In this document: positions 1-9,356 of the stretch, piece by piece
Position numbering within the stretch: position 1 is the stretch's first letter
How the letters are laid out: every line of letters begins with the position of its first letter
Source of the DNA: Gemmatimonadota bacterium
GTDB taxonomy: Bacteria > Latescibacterota > UBA2968 > UBA8231
NCBI GenBank assembly: GCA_018673255.1
Contig: JABHDC010000255.1
Coordinates: forward strand, 1 to 44,781
Direction of reading: 5' to 3'
DNA length: 44,781 nucleotides
Position numbers and translations under genes: made by a program
The notes under the pieces: model-generated
What the model saw: only the letters and a program-made list of their open reading frames with translations
Databases searched by the model: none
Told to the model about the DNA's origin: nothing

Positions 1-28
1 ACACGAATCCGAAGAGAAGGACACCCCG

Positions 29-745
29 ATGCAGCGCGTTGCCCCGCTCACATGGCTGATGATGGTCTTCGCCCAACTGGCTGTTACAGCCCCGATGCGG
101 GCCGAGGCCACCGACAGCTATCGGCTGGACATCTCCGGCGTCGCCCACACTGACTTTGCCTCCAGGCCGCAGGTGGCCTTTCCCGTGCCCGGCGAAGGAT
201 TTGGCAGCACGCCCATGGAGAATCATCTGGGCATGTCCGTCCGCCTGACGCGCACACTGGACGTCGATTCCAGCACCGGATTCTTCGTCGAAGGCACCCG
301 GTTGTCGGGCCGCTCCGAAGACGTCTATCTGAACCGGGATTTCAGTGCTGACGGTGGTCCTGCCCGTGGGCAACTGCATTCCTCGACGAATGCCTATTCC
401 TTCCATCTGCTGGTTGGGTGGGCCGGACGCAAGGCGGCGCCGAATCTGAAACTACCCGTCTTCGTACAGGGCTCCGTCGCCGCAGGTGGCGGCATGGGGC
501 GACTCGATCAGTGGACCGGCGTCTACGATCTGGACGATGCCGCCGCCGGCGCCGCACTGGTGACCCGCGACTTCCTTACGGGAACACAATTCTCCTACAA
601 ATTCGACACGAGCATCGGCCTCCATGTGAGGGGCTACGATGTGCAGGGCGGATTGTACTATGTAGGAGCTGATCTCATTCGCAATCGCTTCGCCTTGAAT
701 GGGATGGGGCTGTTCCTGGCCATCGGTTCACGGCTGGAAGGGTGA
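29..745 (+). CDS. Exported protein, possible small outer-membrane beta-barrel
   Basis: I do not recognise a specific family. The 238-residue product starts at an ATG preceded by a GAAGG ribosome-binding site. It begins with a signal-peptide-like segment (basic residue, then a hydrophobic stretch to about residue 25, ending near MRAEA). The mature part has alternating polar and aromatic or glycine residues, and its last 90 residues read like consecutive amphipathic strands (YSFHLLVGW, FSYKFDTSIGLHV, GGLYYVGADL, GLFLAIGSRL). This is compatible with an 8-stranded outer-membrane barrel or a secreted beta-protein. It ends 7 bases before the next gene, a secreted glycoside-hydrolase-like enzyme, so the two are probably co-transcribed. 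The barrel reading is inference from residue pattern only. Confidence 0.6.
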   Translation: MQRVAPLTWLMMVFAQLAVTAPMRAEATDSYRLDISGVAHTDFASRPQVAFPVPGEGFGSTPMENHLGMSVRLTRTLDVDSSTGFFVEGTRLSGRSEDVYLNRDFSADGGPARGQLHSSTNAYSFHLLVGWAGRKAAPNLKLPVFVQGSVAAGGGMGRLDQWTGVYDLDDAAAGAALVTRDFLTGTQFSYKFDTSIGLHVRGYDVQGGLYYVGADLIRNRFALNGMGLFLAIGSRLEG

Positions 746-752
746 CCTGGTG

Positions 753-3431
753 ATGAGTCCCACTGCAGACCGGCTCAAGAGATACTCCATCAGAATCACA
801 GCTGCCCTCGTGGCAGGGCTGGCCACAGTTGCCGGCGCTTCGAGTGCCCCATTGCAGGGCTTCGAGACGGACTTTGCCATCGAGCAGTGGCCCCCGGACA
901 GCGAGAGCGAGCTGTCCTTCACGCACGAATGGCACAGCCAGGGCGAGCGCTCTCTGAAAATCGGTGCCCATCTCCTGGCGGCGATCACGAGCATGGAGAC
1001 CCAGGACTGGCTGGCTCACACCACCTTGCGCTTCACCATTCACAACCCGTCCACTCGGACCGTGCGTGTCGGCTTCGAACTGCAGGATCAGCACACGACC
1101 TACTACGAGCGACATCTGGATGGCTTCGGCGTGGAACCCGGTATCCACATCATCGAGATGGACCTCACCGGCCCCCTGTGGCGTGGTGAGCAGAATCGAC
1201 CCTTCCGTGGAGATGTGGCGGATCCCATCGACCTGTCCAGGATCTCTCGCGTCTCGTTCTACAATCATGGGGACGAGGCCATCTATCTGGATGATCTGGA
1301 ACTGGTGTCGCAGGCGTCACCACCACCCACCGGGGCCTGGGCCTTCGACTTCGGACCCCCTCGCGCGCCCGGCGCTCTCGGGTGGACGAGGATCACCCCC
1401 GACCAGTTACACGCTGCCGGCGAATACGGCTTTGCCGAGGCCGGCGCGCAGGCCCTAGAACAGTTCATGACCTTCCCCACCACCGTGCTGGGTGACGGTG
1501 TGACATGGCCGAGCGCCGGATTCTCCACCGGTCTCAAAGGCGGGGCGTACCTCGGCTGGATCGCCTTCGAACGCGGCGGATTCTGGGAGGGTCAGGATGC
1601 CTCCTACAGCTCTGCCACCCTGTCCTGCAATGGGGCCGTCGTGCACGAACACGACTACGCGCATGCCGCCTCAAGTTTTCTCTTCCAGGATGTTGAACTC
1701 ACCGACATGACCCAGCTGGCCGAGCGACTGGTGTGGCCGGCCCATGGCGTAGCGCGATTTGAGTTCACAGCTGCAACAGGGGCCAACGACTTCCGTCTCG
1801 CTGTGAACGACGCCCGTGGCGTGCCTCTACGTGTTGCTGCTCTGGCCGTGGCGCCCGACACCCCCGAGGGCCACGCCTGGCTCGCCGAATTAGAAGAGGG
1901 GCAACGGCAGACCTTGCGCCGCACCTTTGCGTCGTTGGATCGCGGTCGACGCGAATCAGGCCGGACAGCACCTGTGTCACCTGTGGTGATCCGGCGCCTT
2001 CCCGTGGGCGAGATGGTCTATCCTGGTGACTGGCCGACGGTGGCCCCCGCTGACCTCTCTGAAGAGATCCTGGCCGTCGCCGGACAGCGGATTACCCTGC
2101 ACCTGGCCGTCTTTACTGACCAGCCGGGACACCTGACAGCCGTAGCCAGTGCACCGACAACTCAGGGATCGGCGGGTCCGGAAGATCTACCACCACCCGA
2201 TGTGTCTTACGGCCGCTACCTGCCGATGCGTCCCTATGGCACAGGTGCCGCGTGGCTCGAGGTGAACCACTATCGGCCCGAGCCCAGCTTTGACGCGGGC
2301 CCTGATCTTGCCCGCTCACTTCTGATCGAATACACAGTGCCCGCTGAGGCCGAACCCGGGCTGTACGAGAGTGACGTTGTGCTCTCGGGATCCGGCCGGG
2401 TGCTGGCACGCTGGCCCGTCCGCCTGCAGGTCCTGCGTGTGCACCTGCCCGAAATCCCGATTCCCGTGGGCCTCTTCATGAACGCCCTGCCTGTAGACAC
2501 CGATGATCTGCCCGAGCACACCTGGTGGCAGCTGCAGGAAAGTCTGCTCGCCGAACAGGGTCGGGCCGGTCTCAACTGCCTGACCGGTGGGCCCGGTCTG
2601 GACTATGCGATCACTGAGGTTGGCCATGAGGTTGCCGTGCAGGGTGATGCAGCCATTCGCTGCATCCAGTTGGCGCAACGCCTTGGGACCGTGCGCGCCG
2701 TGGTACCCTATGGTGGCTTCCTGCCGCACCTGAGAAATGTGACGGCCACACCCGAGGCACTGGCCGCGGCCATCCGGACCCTGGAAGACACCCACAACCT
2801 GCCGCCACACTACGTCTATGCCTACGACGAGCCGGGTACGTCGTCAGAACTCAAACGCACCCTCGACTACCTGCTGCGAGCCGGCGACAGCGGCCTGCGC
2901 ACGATCGGCTACACAAGCTGGCACGACGACAATCCACCGTGGCAGGAGATGGTGAGTGCCTCTCACGCGCCAGCTCTGAATCTCCACACGGGGGCACAAC
3001 TGGCCGAACTCGGCGATCAGGGCAAGGAGCCGTGGGTCTACAACAATGGTCTGGATCGCGTCGGCATGGGTCTGCGCCTGTGGCGCAGCATGCAGCTGGG
3101 CGCGGCAGGTCGACTACAGTGGATCGGGCTGTTCACCCAGGGATTCGCCTTCCATAACCTGGATGGCCGCGAACCGTCACGCAGCTGTTTCCTCGTACAC
3201 GATCGGCTCGGCGTACTCGTCACCCCCGTGTGGCTGGCCACGCGGGAGGGCCTGCTGGACCTGCGTCTGAGACTGGCCCTGGAACAACTGGCACCGGCCG
3301 ATGATCCGGTCTTGAAGTTGTGGTCGGTGGATGGCTACAAACAGGATGAGGCGCAGTGGCCGGATCGCCGGCTCAGCGACGTGCGTCGACAGGTGCTCGA
3401 GCGGCTGGCTGAGTTGTCGACGATGAACTAG
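753..3431 (+). CDS. Secreted DUF4091 / GH123-like glycoside hydrolase
   Basis: Predicted 892-residue exported enzyme. The ATG at 753 is chosen over an in-frame upstream start at 699 because it follows the previous stop by a few bases and opens directly into a signal peptide (basic RLKRYSIR, hydrophobic core, AGASS cleavage region). Residues about 35-170 look like a carbohydrate-binding jelly roll (GFETD start, LDDLELV end). A further beta-sandwich leads into a C-terminal TIM-barrel region with YVYAYDEPG, where D692-E693 match the adjacent Asp-Glu pair used by GH123 N-acetyl-beta-galactosaminidases in substrate-assisted catalysis. DUF4091 is the Pfam family for this barrel. The sugar specificity cannot be read from the sequence. 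Its TAG stop lies in the same CTAG as the stop of the convergent radical SAM gene. Confidence 0.8.
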   Translation: MSPTADRLKRYSIRITAALVAGLATVAGASSAPLQGFETDFAIEQWPPDSESELSFTHEWHSQGERSLKIGAHLLAAITSMETQDWLAHTTLRFTIHNPSTRTVRVGFELQDQHTTYYERHLDGFGVEPGIHIIEMDLTGPLWRGEQNRPFRGDVADPIDLSRISRVSFYNHGDEAIYLDDLELVSQASPPPTGAWAFDFGPPRAPGALGWTRITPDQLHAAGEYGFAEAGAQALEQFMTFPTTVLGDGVTWPSAGFSTGLKGGAYLGWIAFERGGFWEGQDASYSSATLSCNGAVVHEHDYAHAASSFLFQDVELTDMTQLAERLVWPAHGVARFEFTAATGANDFRLAVNDARGVPLRVAALAVAPDTPEGHAWLAELEEGQRQTLRRTFASLDRGRRESGRTAPVSPVVIRRLPVGEMVYPGDWPTVAPADLSEEILAVAGQRITLHLAVFTDQPGHLTAVASAPTTQGSAGPEDLPPPDVSYGRYLPMRPYGTGAAWLEVNHYRPEPSFDAGPDLARSLLIEYTVPAEAEPGLYESDVVLSGSGRVLARWPVRLQVLRVHLPEIPIPVGLFMNALPVDTDDLPEHTWWQLQESLLAEQGRAGLNCLTGGPGLDYAITEVGHEVAVQGDAAIRCIQLAQRLGTVRAVVPYGGFLPHLRNVTATPEALAAAIRTLEDTHNLPPHYVYAYDEPGTSSELKRTLDYLLRAGDSGLRTIGYTSWHDDNPPWQEMVSASHAPALNLHTGAQLAELGDQGKEPWVYNNGLDRVGMGLRLWRSMQLGAAGRLQWIGLFTQGFAFHNLDGREPSRSCFLVHDRLGVLVTPVWLATREGLLDLRLRLALEQLAPADDPVLKLWSVDGYKQDEAQWPDRRLSDVRRQVLERLAELSTMN

Positions 3432-4462
3432 ACGACCTGCTCGCGCAGGTAGTGGCAGATGTTATCAGTCTGTCCGGGATAACGCGCCTCGATCTCCTTC
3501 ATCTGACGTTGAACCATCTCATTCCGCTCAACGTCAGTCATGTCGTCTATGCGGCCGTAGTAGTTGAGGCGTCGCCCCACGGCAAACTGGATCCTCTCCT
3601 CTTCCGGCATTTCCAGGAAGCGATCCAGCTGGGCCAGCATCTTCGGCTTGTCCGCCATCATCTGGCCCTCCACCTCCATGAGCAGATTTACGGCATGGTC
3701 GTTGGAGTAGTACCCAGTCACACCTTCCAGCCCATCCAACAACAGCCGCTGCTCGCGAATCAGTTCCTCTTCGCCCTGCAGCACGTATTCCCCGCGTCCC
3801 ATGGTCTGCTCCAGACGTGAGCCCACCTTCACGCCGATGGTGCGCACCCGGATGAAATGCGGATCGATACGATTCAGTACGGCCGACGTCTTCGTCGCAT
3901 TCTCCTCCCACAACTCGCGGCCGCCCAGGCCCACAATCAGGAACTCGGAGATCTCCATGCCTGCCGCCTTGGCCATGTGGCCGGCACGTATGATATCCTC
4001 CGCTGTCGTGCCCTTGTGGATCCGTTCCAGAATGAGATCGGAACCCGATTCCATACCGCAGTAGAGGCGATTCAGACCGGCATCGCAGATCTCCCGCATC
4101 TCTTCCGGCGTCTTGCGCACCATGGTGGCAGCCCGCCCGTAACTGGTGATACGCTCCAGGGTCGGGAAGTGACGGCGGATGTGCTCCAGTACCTGCAGCA
4201 GGTCACGCGTCTTCATCAGGAAACTGTCGCCATCCTGCAGAAAGCAGGAGATAAATGGATGCCCGGCGTGGTATTCGGCCGCCTTCTCGATATCCTCGAT
4301 GATCTCAGGAACACGCCGGATGGAGAAGTCCATGTCCTGGTAGTTCACGCAGAAATCGCAGCGATTCCACGGGCAGCCGCGTGTCGTGCGGATCAGGAGA
4401 GATCGCGCCTCGGCCACGGGGCGGATGGGGCCGAGTTCAAAGGGAGCGGGTTGCTGGGTCAC
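3428..4462 (-). CDS. Radical SAM protein (CX4CX2C type)
   Basis: A 344-residue radical S-adenosylmethionine enzyme. Near the N-terminus RGCPWNRCDFC supplies the cluster-binding cysteines C30, C35 and C38 in a CX4CX2C spacing, a known variant of the canonical CX3CX2C in a B12-independent COG1032-like group. Downstream, YCGMESGSD and a barrel-like pattern with HKGTTAED fit the radical SAM TIM barrel (Elp3-like fold). No second cluster motif, SPASM domain or cobalamin domain is evident. It starts at a GTG, with GGGAG about 8 bases upstream. It is divergent from the TIM-barrel hydrolase gene across a 142-bp gap and convergent with the GH123-like gene, so it seems to be its own transcription unit. 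The substrate is unknown. Confidence 0.85.
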   Translation of the reverse strand: MTQQPAPFELGPIRPVAEARSLLIRTTRGCPWNRCDFCVNYQDMDFSIRRVPEIIEDIEKAAEYHAGHPFISCFLQDGDSFLMKTRDLLQVLEHIRRHFPTLERITSYGRAATMVRKTPEEMREICDAGLNRLYCGMESGSDLILERIHKGTTAEDIIRAGHMAKAAGMEISEFLIVGLGGRELWEENATKTSAVLNRIDPHFIRVRTIGVKVGSRLEQTMGRGEYVLQGEEELIREQRLLLDGLEGVTGYYSNDHAVNLLMEVEGQMMADKPKMLAQLDRFLEMPEEERIQFAVGRRLNYYGRIDDMTDVERNEMVQRQMKEIEARYPGQTDNICHYLREQVV

Positions 4463-4604
4463 GGGTCGGTCTCCCGGTAAAGAAGTCCATGCCTCTCTTC
4501 GGGAGTATCACGGGTTCGCCCCCGCTGTGCCAGGGTTGATCAGCTGAAGCAGAAAGTCGTAGATCTCAACCCAGCGCAATAGTGCGCTATCGAAAGGGCA
4601 AATC

Positions 4605-6248
4605 GTGCAGGAACATCGAATCATCTTCAATGGTGACTGGGGTACCATGTTCTGGGCGCCGAAATTGTGGCAGCCTGAAGGCGGACCTTACTCGGCCCGG
4701 GCCCTGCACAACTTCGTGGATCTGCTGGCCGAACATCGTGTCGACACTTTCGCGATCAGCCCCAATACCCAGCTGGCCTGGTATCCGAGCAAGGCCGTAC
4801 CCACGGCACTCGACGAATACACTCGTGGCGATCAGCGCTGGGCAAAGTGGTTTCGCAGTTGCCCACCCGAGACCAACATTGCCATGATGGATCGTTATCT
4901 CGATCTGCTCGAAGCAGATGTCGACTGGATGGCCGAGACGGTCCTGGCCTGCAAACAACGACAGATCGCGCCATGGGCATCCGTCCGCATGAACGATCCC
5001 CACGGTTATCTGGAGAAGTGGGTCGACAACCCCATCAACTGCCCCCTCTTCAAGGATCCGGAGAATCGCCTCAAGGGGACGCCCCTTCGACCGGGGCGCC
5101 ACGCTGACGTCCTGTGGGTGGGTCTGAACTACGAGCGGCAGGCCGTGCGCGACTACTTCCTCGCGATGATCCGCGAACTGATCCTCGACTACGATACTGA
5201 GGGCCTGGAGCTGGACTTCCTGCGCACACCGGCCATCTGCGAGCCCAATGCGTCACAGGACACGATCGACACCATGACGGCGTGGATTGCCGAGATTCGC
5301 GACCTCACTCTGATGAAGGCTCAGCAGACCGGCCGACCCTGCCCATTTGGCCTGCGGATTCCAGCCGCCCTGGGTGCCCTGCGAAGCATCGGCCTGGATG
5401 TGAGAGCGATCGTCGATGCGGGTCTGATCGATTTCATCAGTCCCAGCAACTACATGCAGACCGCGTGGGATCTGCCACTGGATGACCTGCGCCGCCAGCT
5501 TGGATCAGGTATCGCCATCTATGGCAATGTGGAGTTTGCGATGAATGGCATCCCGGCCTATTCGCCGACGGCAGGCACGAGCGAACTGCGATGCCCCTTC
5601 GTTGTCACTGAGGCATTGTTTGGCGCAGCAGCCGGTGCGCTCTCCCTGGGGGCCGATGGCGTGGAGCTGTACAACTACTATGCTGCCGATGAAGACAATG
5701 CCGAGATCCGCATCTGCACACGGGAGAATATGAGGGCCGACTACAGTGCGATCCGGACCCTTGAGGACCTGGATCATCTGCGGGGGCAACCCAAGCAGTA
5801 CGCCTTCACCACGATCCTGGCCCCCGTGTGGAATCCCCCATTCGACACACCGGATGCACTCCCTGATATCCTCGAGCCCGACTGGCGCCGTGCCTATCGC
5901 CTTCCCATGTGCTCCGAACCAACAGATCAGGGCCTGGAGTTGATCATCCAGATCGTCGTGGACCGACGTGACGATCTGCCACCGCTGGGCGTGAGCTTCA
6001 ACGAATCATGGCCCACCACGCAGTCGCAGCCGACCGATGAACTGCTCTTTCCCCAGCTGGATCACACCGATCACGTCCCCGAGTTCACCGCCTTCAACTA
6101 CCACTTTCGCGTGGACGGCATCATCGGAGGCTGGAATGAGATCAGTGTGTACAATGGCAGCCACGCCGTCGAAACGGCCGACGAGCGTCAGAGAAATTCC
6201 GTGACGGTCCGCAGTATCGAACTGGCGGTCCGACCGTCGAAATCCTGA
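4605..6248 (+). CDS. TIM-barrel glycoside-hydrolase-like protein (GHL10-like)
   Basis: Cytoplasmic protein of 547 residues with no signal peptide. The GTG start at 4605 is supported by AAAGGG about 7 bases upstream. The first 330 residues read as a TIM barrel. LNYERQAVRDYFLAMIRELI followed by EGLELDFLR (E202, D204) is the pattern of hydrolase-like GHL10-type barrels, in which a strand-end acidic residue lies in an (L/H)LD(F/Y)xR motif. DFISPSNYMQTAWDL also matches a late barrel strand. The last 130 residues look like a beta-rich domain. It shares this architecture with the protein at 7464-9356, in which the barrel lies C-terminal. Its stop abuts the stop of the convergent GH172 gene with no intervening base. 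Substrate and actual catalytic activity are unknown. Confidence 0.65.
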   Translation: MQEHRIIFNGDWGTMFWAPKLWQPEGGPYSARALHNFVDLLAEHRVDTFAISPNTQLAWYPSKAVPTALDEYTRGDQRWAKWFRSCPPETNIAMMDRYLDLLEADVDWMAETVLACKQRQIAPWASVRMNDPHGYLEKWVDNPINCPLFKDPENRLKGTPLRPGRHADVLWVGLNYERQAVRDYFLAMIRELILDYDTEGLELDFLRTPAICEPNASQDTIDTMTAWIAEIRDLTLMKAQQTGRPCPFGLRIPAALGALRSIGLDVRAIVDAGLIDFISPSNYMQTAWDLPLDDLRRQLGSGIAIYGNVEFAMNGIPAYSPTAGTSELRCPFVVTEALFGAAAGALSLGADGVELYNYYAADEDNAEIRICTRENMRADYSAIRTLEDLDHLRGQPKQYAFTTILAPVWNPPFDTPDALPDILEPDWRRAYRLPMCSEPTDQGLELIIQIVVDRRDDLPPLGVSFNESWPTTQSQPTDELLFPQLDHTDHVPEFTAFNYHFRVDGIIGGWNEISVYNGSHAVETADERQRNSVTVRSIELAVRPSKS

Positions 6249-7316
6249 TCAACGCGGCCAGCGCTGCTCCAGGGCAGGCAGCGCCGGGAATGCACCGTGC
6301 GGCTCATCCTGGTACCAGTAGGCGACAGATGCGATGTCGTCGGCCAGGGGCTGATACTTGCGATTCGGCCACCAGCCCAGTGCCTGGATCGTGACACGCA
6401 GATCCTGATCGAAACAGATCGGATCCATGATGTGCCACCGATACAGACTCCACTTCGGCGGGCCGTTCTCGCCCTTGTGTTCAAGAACACTGCCCACGTA
6501 GGGCGTGTTGTAGGACTCGGGGAAACCATAACTCCCGCAGAAGTAGTCCTCCGTGCCCGTGCCGCAGATGGTAGGGAACTCATCGTCTCCATCCATGAAG
6601 AATTTGATCTCCCCTTCGCCGAACCATCCATCCGACAGCTGCGTCCACGCCAGGAACGTCCCCACGTATTTCCCCCGACCTGAAATCTGATCGATGATCA
6701 CGTAATCGGGGTTCTCACGATCGGTCACCGCCCGTCGCCACTGAGCATGGAAGGTCCCGGCATTCTCAGGGACTTCAGTCTCGGCATAGGTGATCTGATA
6801 CGTGAGCAGACCCAGATCCTCGGCATCTTCGTTGGTGAAGGTGATCTTCGCCCGCTTGTGAAATGGCATGGGCCAGTAGCAGTTGAAGGCCGACTTCGGG
6901 TTCACCACGACGGCCAGAGAGTTCACAGGCGCAAACTTGTTGTGTCCTACGGCGAAGAAGTCTGAGACGGGGACCTCGATCGATGGGGTCTCCTCGTCAT
7001 CCCAGTAGAATCGAATAATGTGCGAACGTCCCTTGTCTGGATCAGCCACCAGCCAGATGTGTTGAATGACACCGGGACCCTCCACATCCATGATGGTCAG
7101 CGTCTCTCCTGATTTCACCTTGTGGAATGGATCCACCTTCCAGCCCTGACCCAGGTCGCTGGCTGCTTCACTGAAGGGAATCTCCGGGGCCGGCACCGCC
7201 CGACCGCCCTGTCCCTTGGCACCGGTTGGATTCTCAGGACACACGGAGCGTGTGCGCGCACTGCCCAACAGCGGCAAGCCTCCCAGCCCCATACCGAGTT
7301 GTTCGAATCCATTCAT
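6249..7316 (-). CDS. GH172 family protein (DUF2961)
   Basis: A 355-residue DUF2961 protein, the family now classed as GH172 and including difructose-dianhydride I synthase/hydrolase and arabinan-acting fructofuranosidases. Typical features are GPGVIQHIW (first jelly roll), the strand IIRFYWDDEETPSIEVP, VPVSDFF, NCYWPMPF, and GTGTEDYFCGSYGF, the family's conserved catalytic-region motif. The ATG at 7316 is preferred over longer in-frame starts because GGGAG precedes it by about 7 bases. No signal peptide is evident, so it is probably cytoplasmic, although the first 20 residues are mildly hydrophobic. It is divergent from the TIM-barrel/transporter operon across 147 bp, a shared regulatory region that suggests related substrates. 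Confidence 0.85.
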   Translation of the reverse strand: MNGFEQLGMGLGGLPLLGSARTRSVCPENPTGAKGQGGRAVPAPEIPFSEAASDLGQGWKVDPFHKVKSGETLTIMDVEGPGVIQHIWLVADPDKGRSHIIRFYWDDEETPSIEVPVSDFFAVGHNKFAPVNSLAVVVNPKSAFNCYWPMPFHKRAKITFTNEDAEDLGLLTYQITYAETEVPENAGTFHAQWRRAVTDRENPDYVIIDQISGRGKYVGTFLAWTQLSDGWFGEGEIKFFMDGDDEFPTICGTGTEDYFCGSYGFPESYNTPYVGSVLEHKGENGPPKWSLYRWHIMDPICFDQDLRVTIQALGWWPNRKYQPLADDIASVAYWYQDEPHGAFPALPALEQRWPR

Positions 7317-7463
7317 GATATCTCCCTCTTTCTCATCGCCCATTCTACCGTCGTCGCAATCCACCATCACAATCAACCACCTGTAGACGAACCAGGCCAT
7401 CCCTGGCCGGTTGGACGGAGGGGTTTCTTGCCGTGCCGTCGATTGGGTGCATATTCACGAATC

Positions 7464-9356
7464 ATGTCAGACGTGCAGACCAAAGGCAAACGACAGCTGG
7501 AGACGGGTCATTCGCTTCGTCCAGACCGTCTCATTCCGCTGCCATCCTGCGATGCAGCCTGCCGGGTGGAGTATTGCCTTGGCGAAGGCCACCCGTGGAC
7601 ATCAGCCACAGTATATCTCGGCGACTCGGCAGATGACTGGCGTGGTCGCCCGGTAAGTGAGTGGAACGACGCGTGTCGTCAGGGTGTCGTGCCTGCGGGC
7701 ACGGCGCGGGCCTTGTGGAACTGCTTCTTCGATGTCGAGCACCCGGGCAAGGTCTGTCAGATTCGTGCGCTGGCGGTATCAGATGGTGGAGTCCTGTGGG
7801 AGACGACAATCGACCCGTCCCAGACGAGCGATGTGACCGTCATCGACCACCGGCACTTCGGTGACAGCGACCTGCCCGGTGCCTGGTCCGTGCAGGATGC
7901 TGGCCTTGCGGCCACGACGGCCCCCTCCCTCTTCCGGCACCTCCAACGCGAACATCGCTATCTGGAGGGAAGCGACAGATACTACCGCTGGGTCGTGACG
8001 GAGAAACCCGAAGCGCTCACGATCGAGCCGGGTGTCACTGGCTGGCACCGGGTGTATGTGGCGATGGAGCCCTGCTCGAGCTTTGAGTTGTCCTTTGGCC
8101 CCGACGCACCGGCGTATGAGATCCCCAACCCCTTCATCGACAGTGGCGACGACGACCGCTTCCTCCAGGAATTCTTCATTGCCGAAGTGGATCTCACGGA
8201 CTGCGACATCCGTGTGCGACCAGGTGGCAGTCGCTTCTGGCGCGACGTGTCCATCCGCTACATCAGACTGGTGCCCATGTCCGCAGCCGAGGTGGATCAC
8301 CATCAGCAGGTCCGCGAGATGGCTGCCGTTGCCCGCCCCTTCGCCGGCTACCTCGAGCCCTGCACCGTCGCAGCCTACTGGCCACACTTCGTACAGCTGC
8401 GTGATCACATCCGCAACGAGATGCAGCTCAATGCGCTTCGCGGCTCCACCGATGTGTACGTGCATGTCATCCGAATCGGCTGCAAATCGTGGTATCACAG
8501 CCAGCGGGTCGAATGGGACGACAGCGATGAGCACTATGCCGGATGGATGCGCGACGCGGATCCCGCCACCGTCGCCGTGGAAGAGGCACAGGCTGCAGGA
8601 CTGAAGGTCTTCCTCGATGCGGGGATGAATGCCACCTACGTGGGAGCCGATGCCCACTACGCGGCCTACACATCACAGTTCGCCAGGCAGCACCCGGAAC
8701 TCTTGTGCCCAGACCGACCCATGCTCTTTGACTACCGACAGGATGCGGTACAGGAATACGTTGCGGCCATCGTCAACGAACTCATGACCCGGTACGACAT
8801 CGACGGCGTGAATCTGGACTTCGCGCGCTGGGGGCACCGGGAGGCCTACGACGCCCCATCGTTGATACAGGTGCTGCGCCGAATCGATGCGTGTCGGAAG
8901 GAGCAGGAACGAATTCGGGGGCGACGTCTGGAGATCTCCATTCGCGTGCCATACGAGGAGGAGCAGGACGCCAGAGAGGGCACGGCACCCTTCGCGACCG
9001 CTCTGAACGAGTGGGCTCGTGATGGCCTGGTCGATCGATTCATGGTGGAGTTGCAGCACGAGAAACTCTTCCAGGACAAGAGCCTCGAACACTACCGCTC
9101 AGCCGTGGCCAATACGGCGACCCGCTTCTGGGGCGACATGTATTGGGGATCGTGGTACTACGGTGGGGGCCCGCAGCAGGATCAGGAGATTGCCCGGCGC
9201 CTGGTAGAGCGTGGCGTGGATGGTGGATTCTTCTACTATATGCGTGGCCGCCCCATCGAATGGGAGTCGATCAACTGGCAACTGCGGCTCATCGATCATC
9301 CGGATCTCGTCGTGGTGCCCACGCTCGAGAGTCATACCCTGAGCGACACCCCTTGA
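7464..9356 (+). CDS. Two-domain TIM-barrel hydrolase-like protein
   Basis: Predicted 630-residue cytoplasmic protein. The ATG at 7464 is chosen because the longer in-frame extension reads antisense through the GH172 gene and has no domain character. The first 290 residues look like two beta-sandwich modules (WHRVYVAMEPCSSFELSFG, FWRDVSIRYIRLVPM). Residues about 310-620 form a TIM barrel with KVFLDAGMNATY, then DGVNLDFARWG (D452), the same strand-end motif as the GHL10-type barrel at 4605-6248, and later EISIRVPYEEEQD and RFMVELQHEK. It is the first gene of a tight operon. Its TGA overlaps the likely TTG start of the transporter gene in TTGA, implying translational coupling. It may process the substrate imported by that transporter, which is inference from position. 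Confidence 0.65.
   Translation: MSDVQTKGKRQLETGHSLRPDRLIPLPSCDAACRVEYCLGEGHPWTSATVYLGDSADDWRGRPVSEWNDACRQGVVPAGTARALWNCFFDVEHPGKVCQIRALAVSDGGVLWETTIDPSQTSDVTVIDHRHFGDSDLPGAWSVQDAGLAATTAPSLFRHLQREHRYLEGSDRYYRWVVTEKPEALTIEPGVTGWHRVYVAMEPCSSFELSFGPDAPAYEIPNPFIDSGDDDRFLQEFFIAEVDLTDCDIRVRPGGSRFWRDVSIRYIRLVPMSAAEVDHHQQVREMAAVARPFAGYLEPCTVAAYWPHFVQLRDHIRNEMQLNALRGSTDVYVHVIRIGCKSWYHSQRVEWDDSDEHYAGWMRDADPATVAVEEAQAAGLKVFLDAGMNATYVGADAHYAAYTSQFARQHPELLCPDRPMLFDYRQDAVQEYVAAIVNELMTRYDIDGVNLDFARWGHREAYDAPSLIQVLRRIDACRKEQERIRGRRLEISIRVPYEEEQDAREGTAPFATALNEWARDGLVDRFMVELQHEKLFQDKSLEHYRSAVANTATRFWGDMYWGSWYYGGGPQQDQEIARRLVERGVDGGFFYYMRGRPIEWESINWQLRLIDHPDLVVVPTLESHTLSDTP

Noticed and set aside
7301..7310. GTTCGAATCC, resembling a tRNA T-loop
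   Set aside because: It is inside the coding region of the GH172 gene, and no acceptor stem, anticodon arm or CCA-like end can be paired around it.
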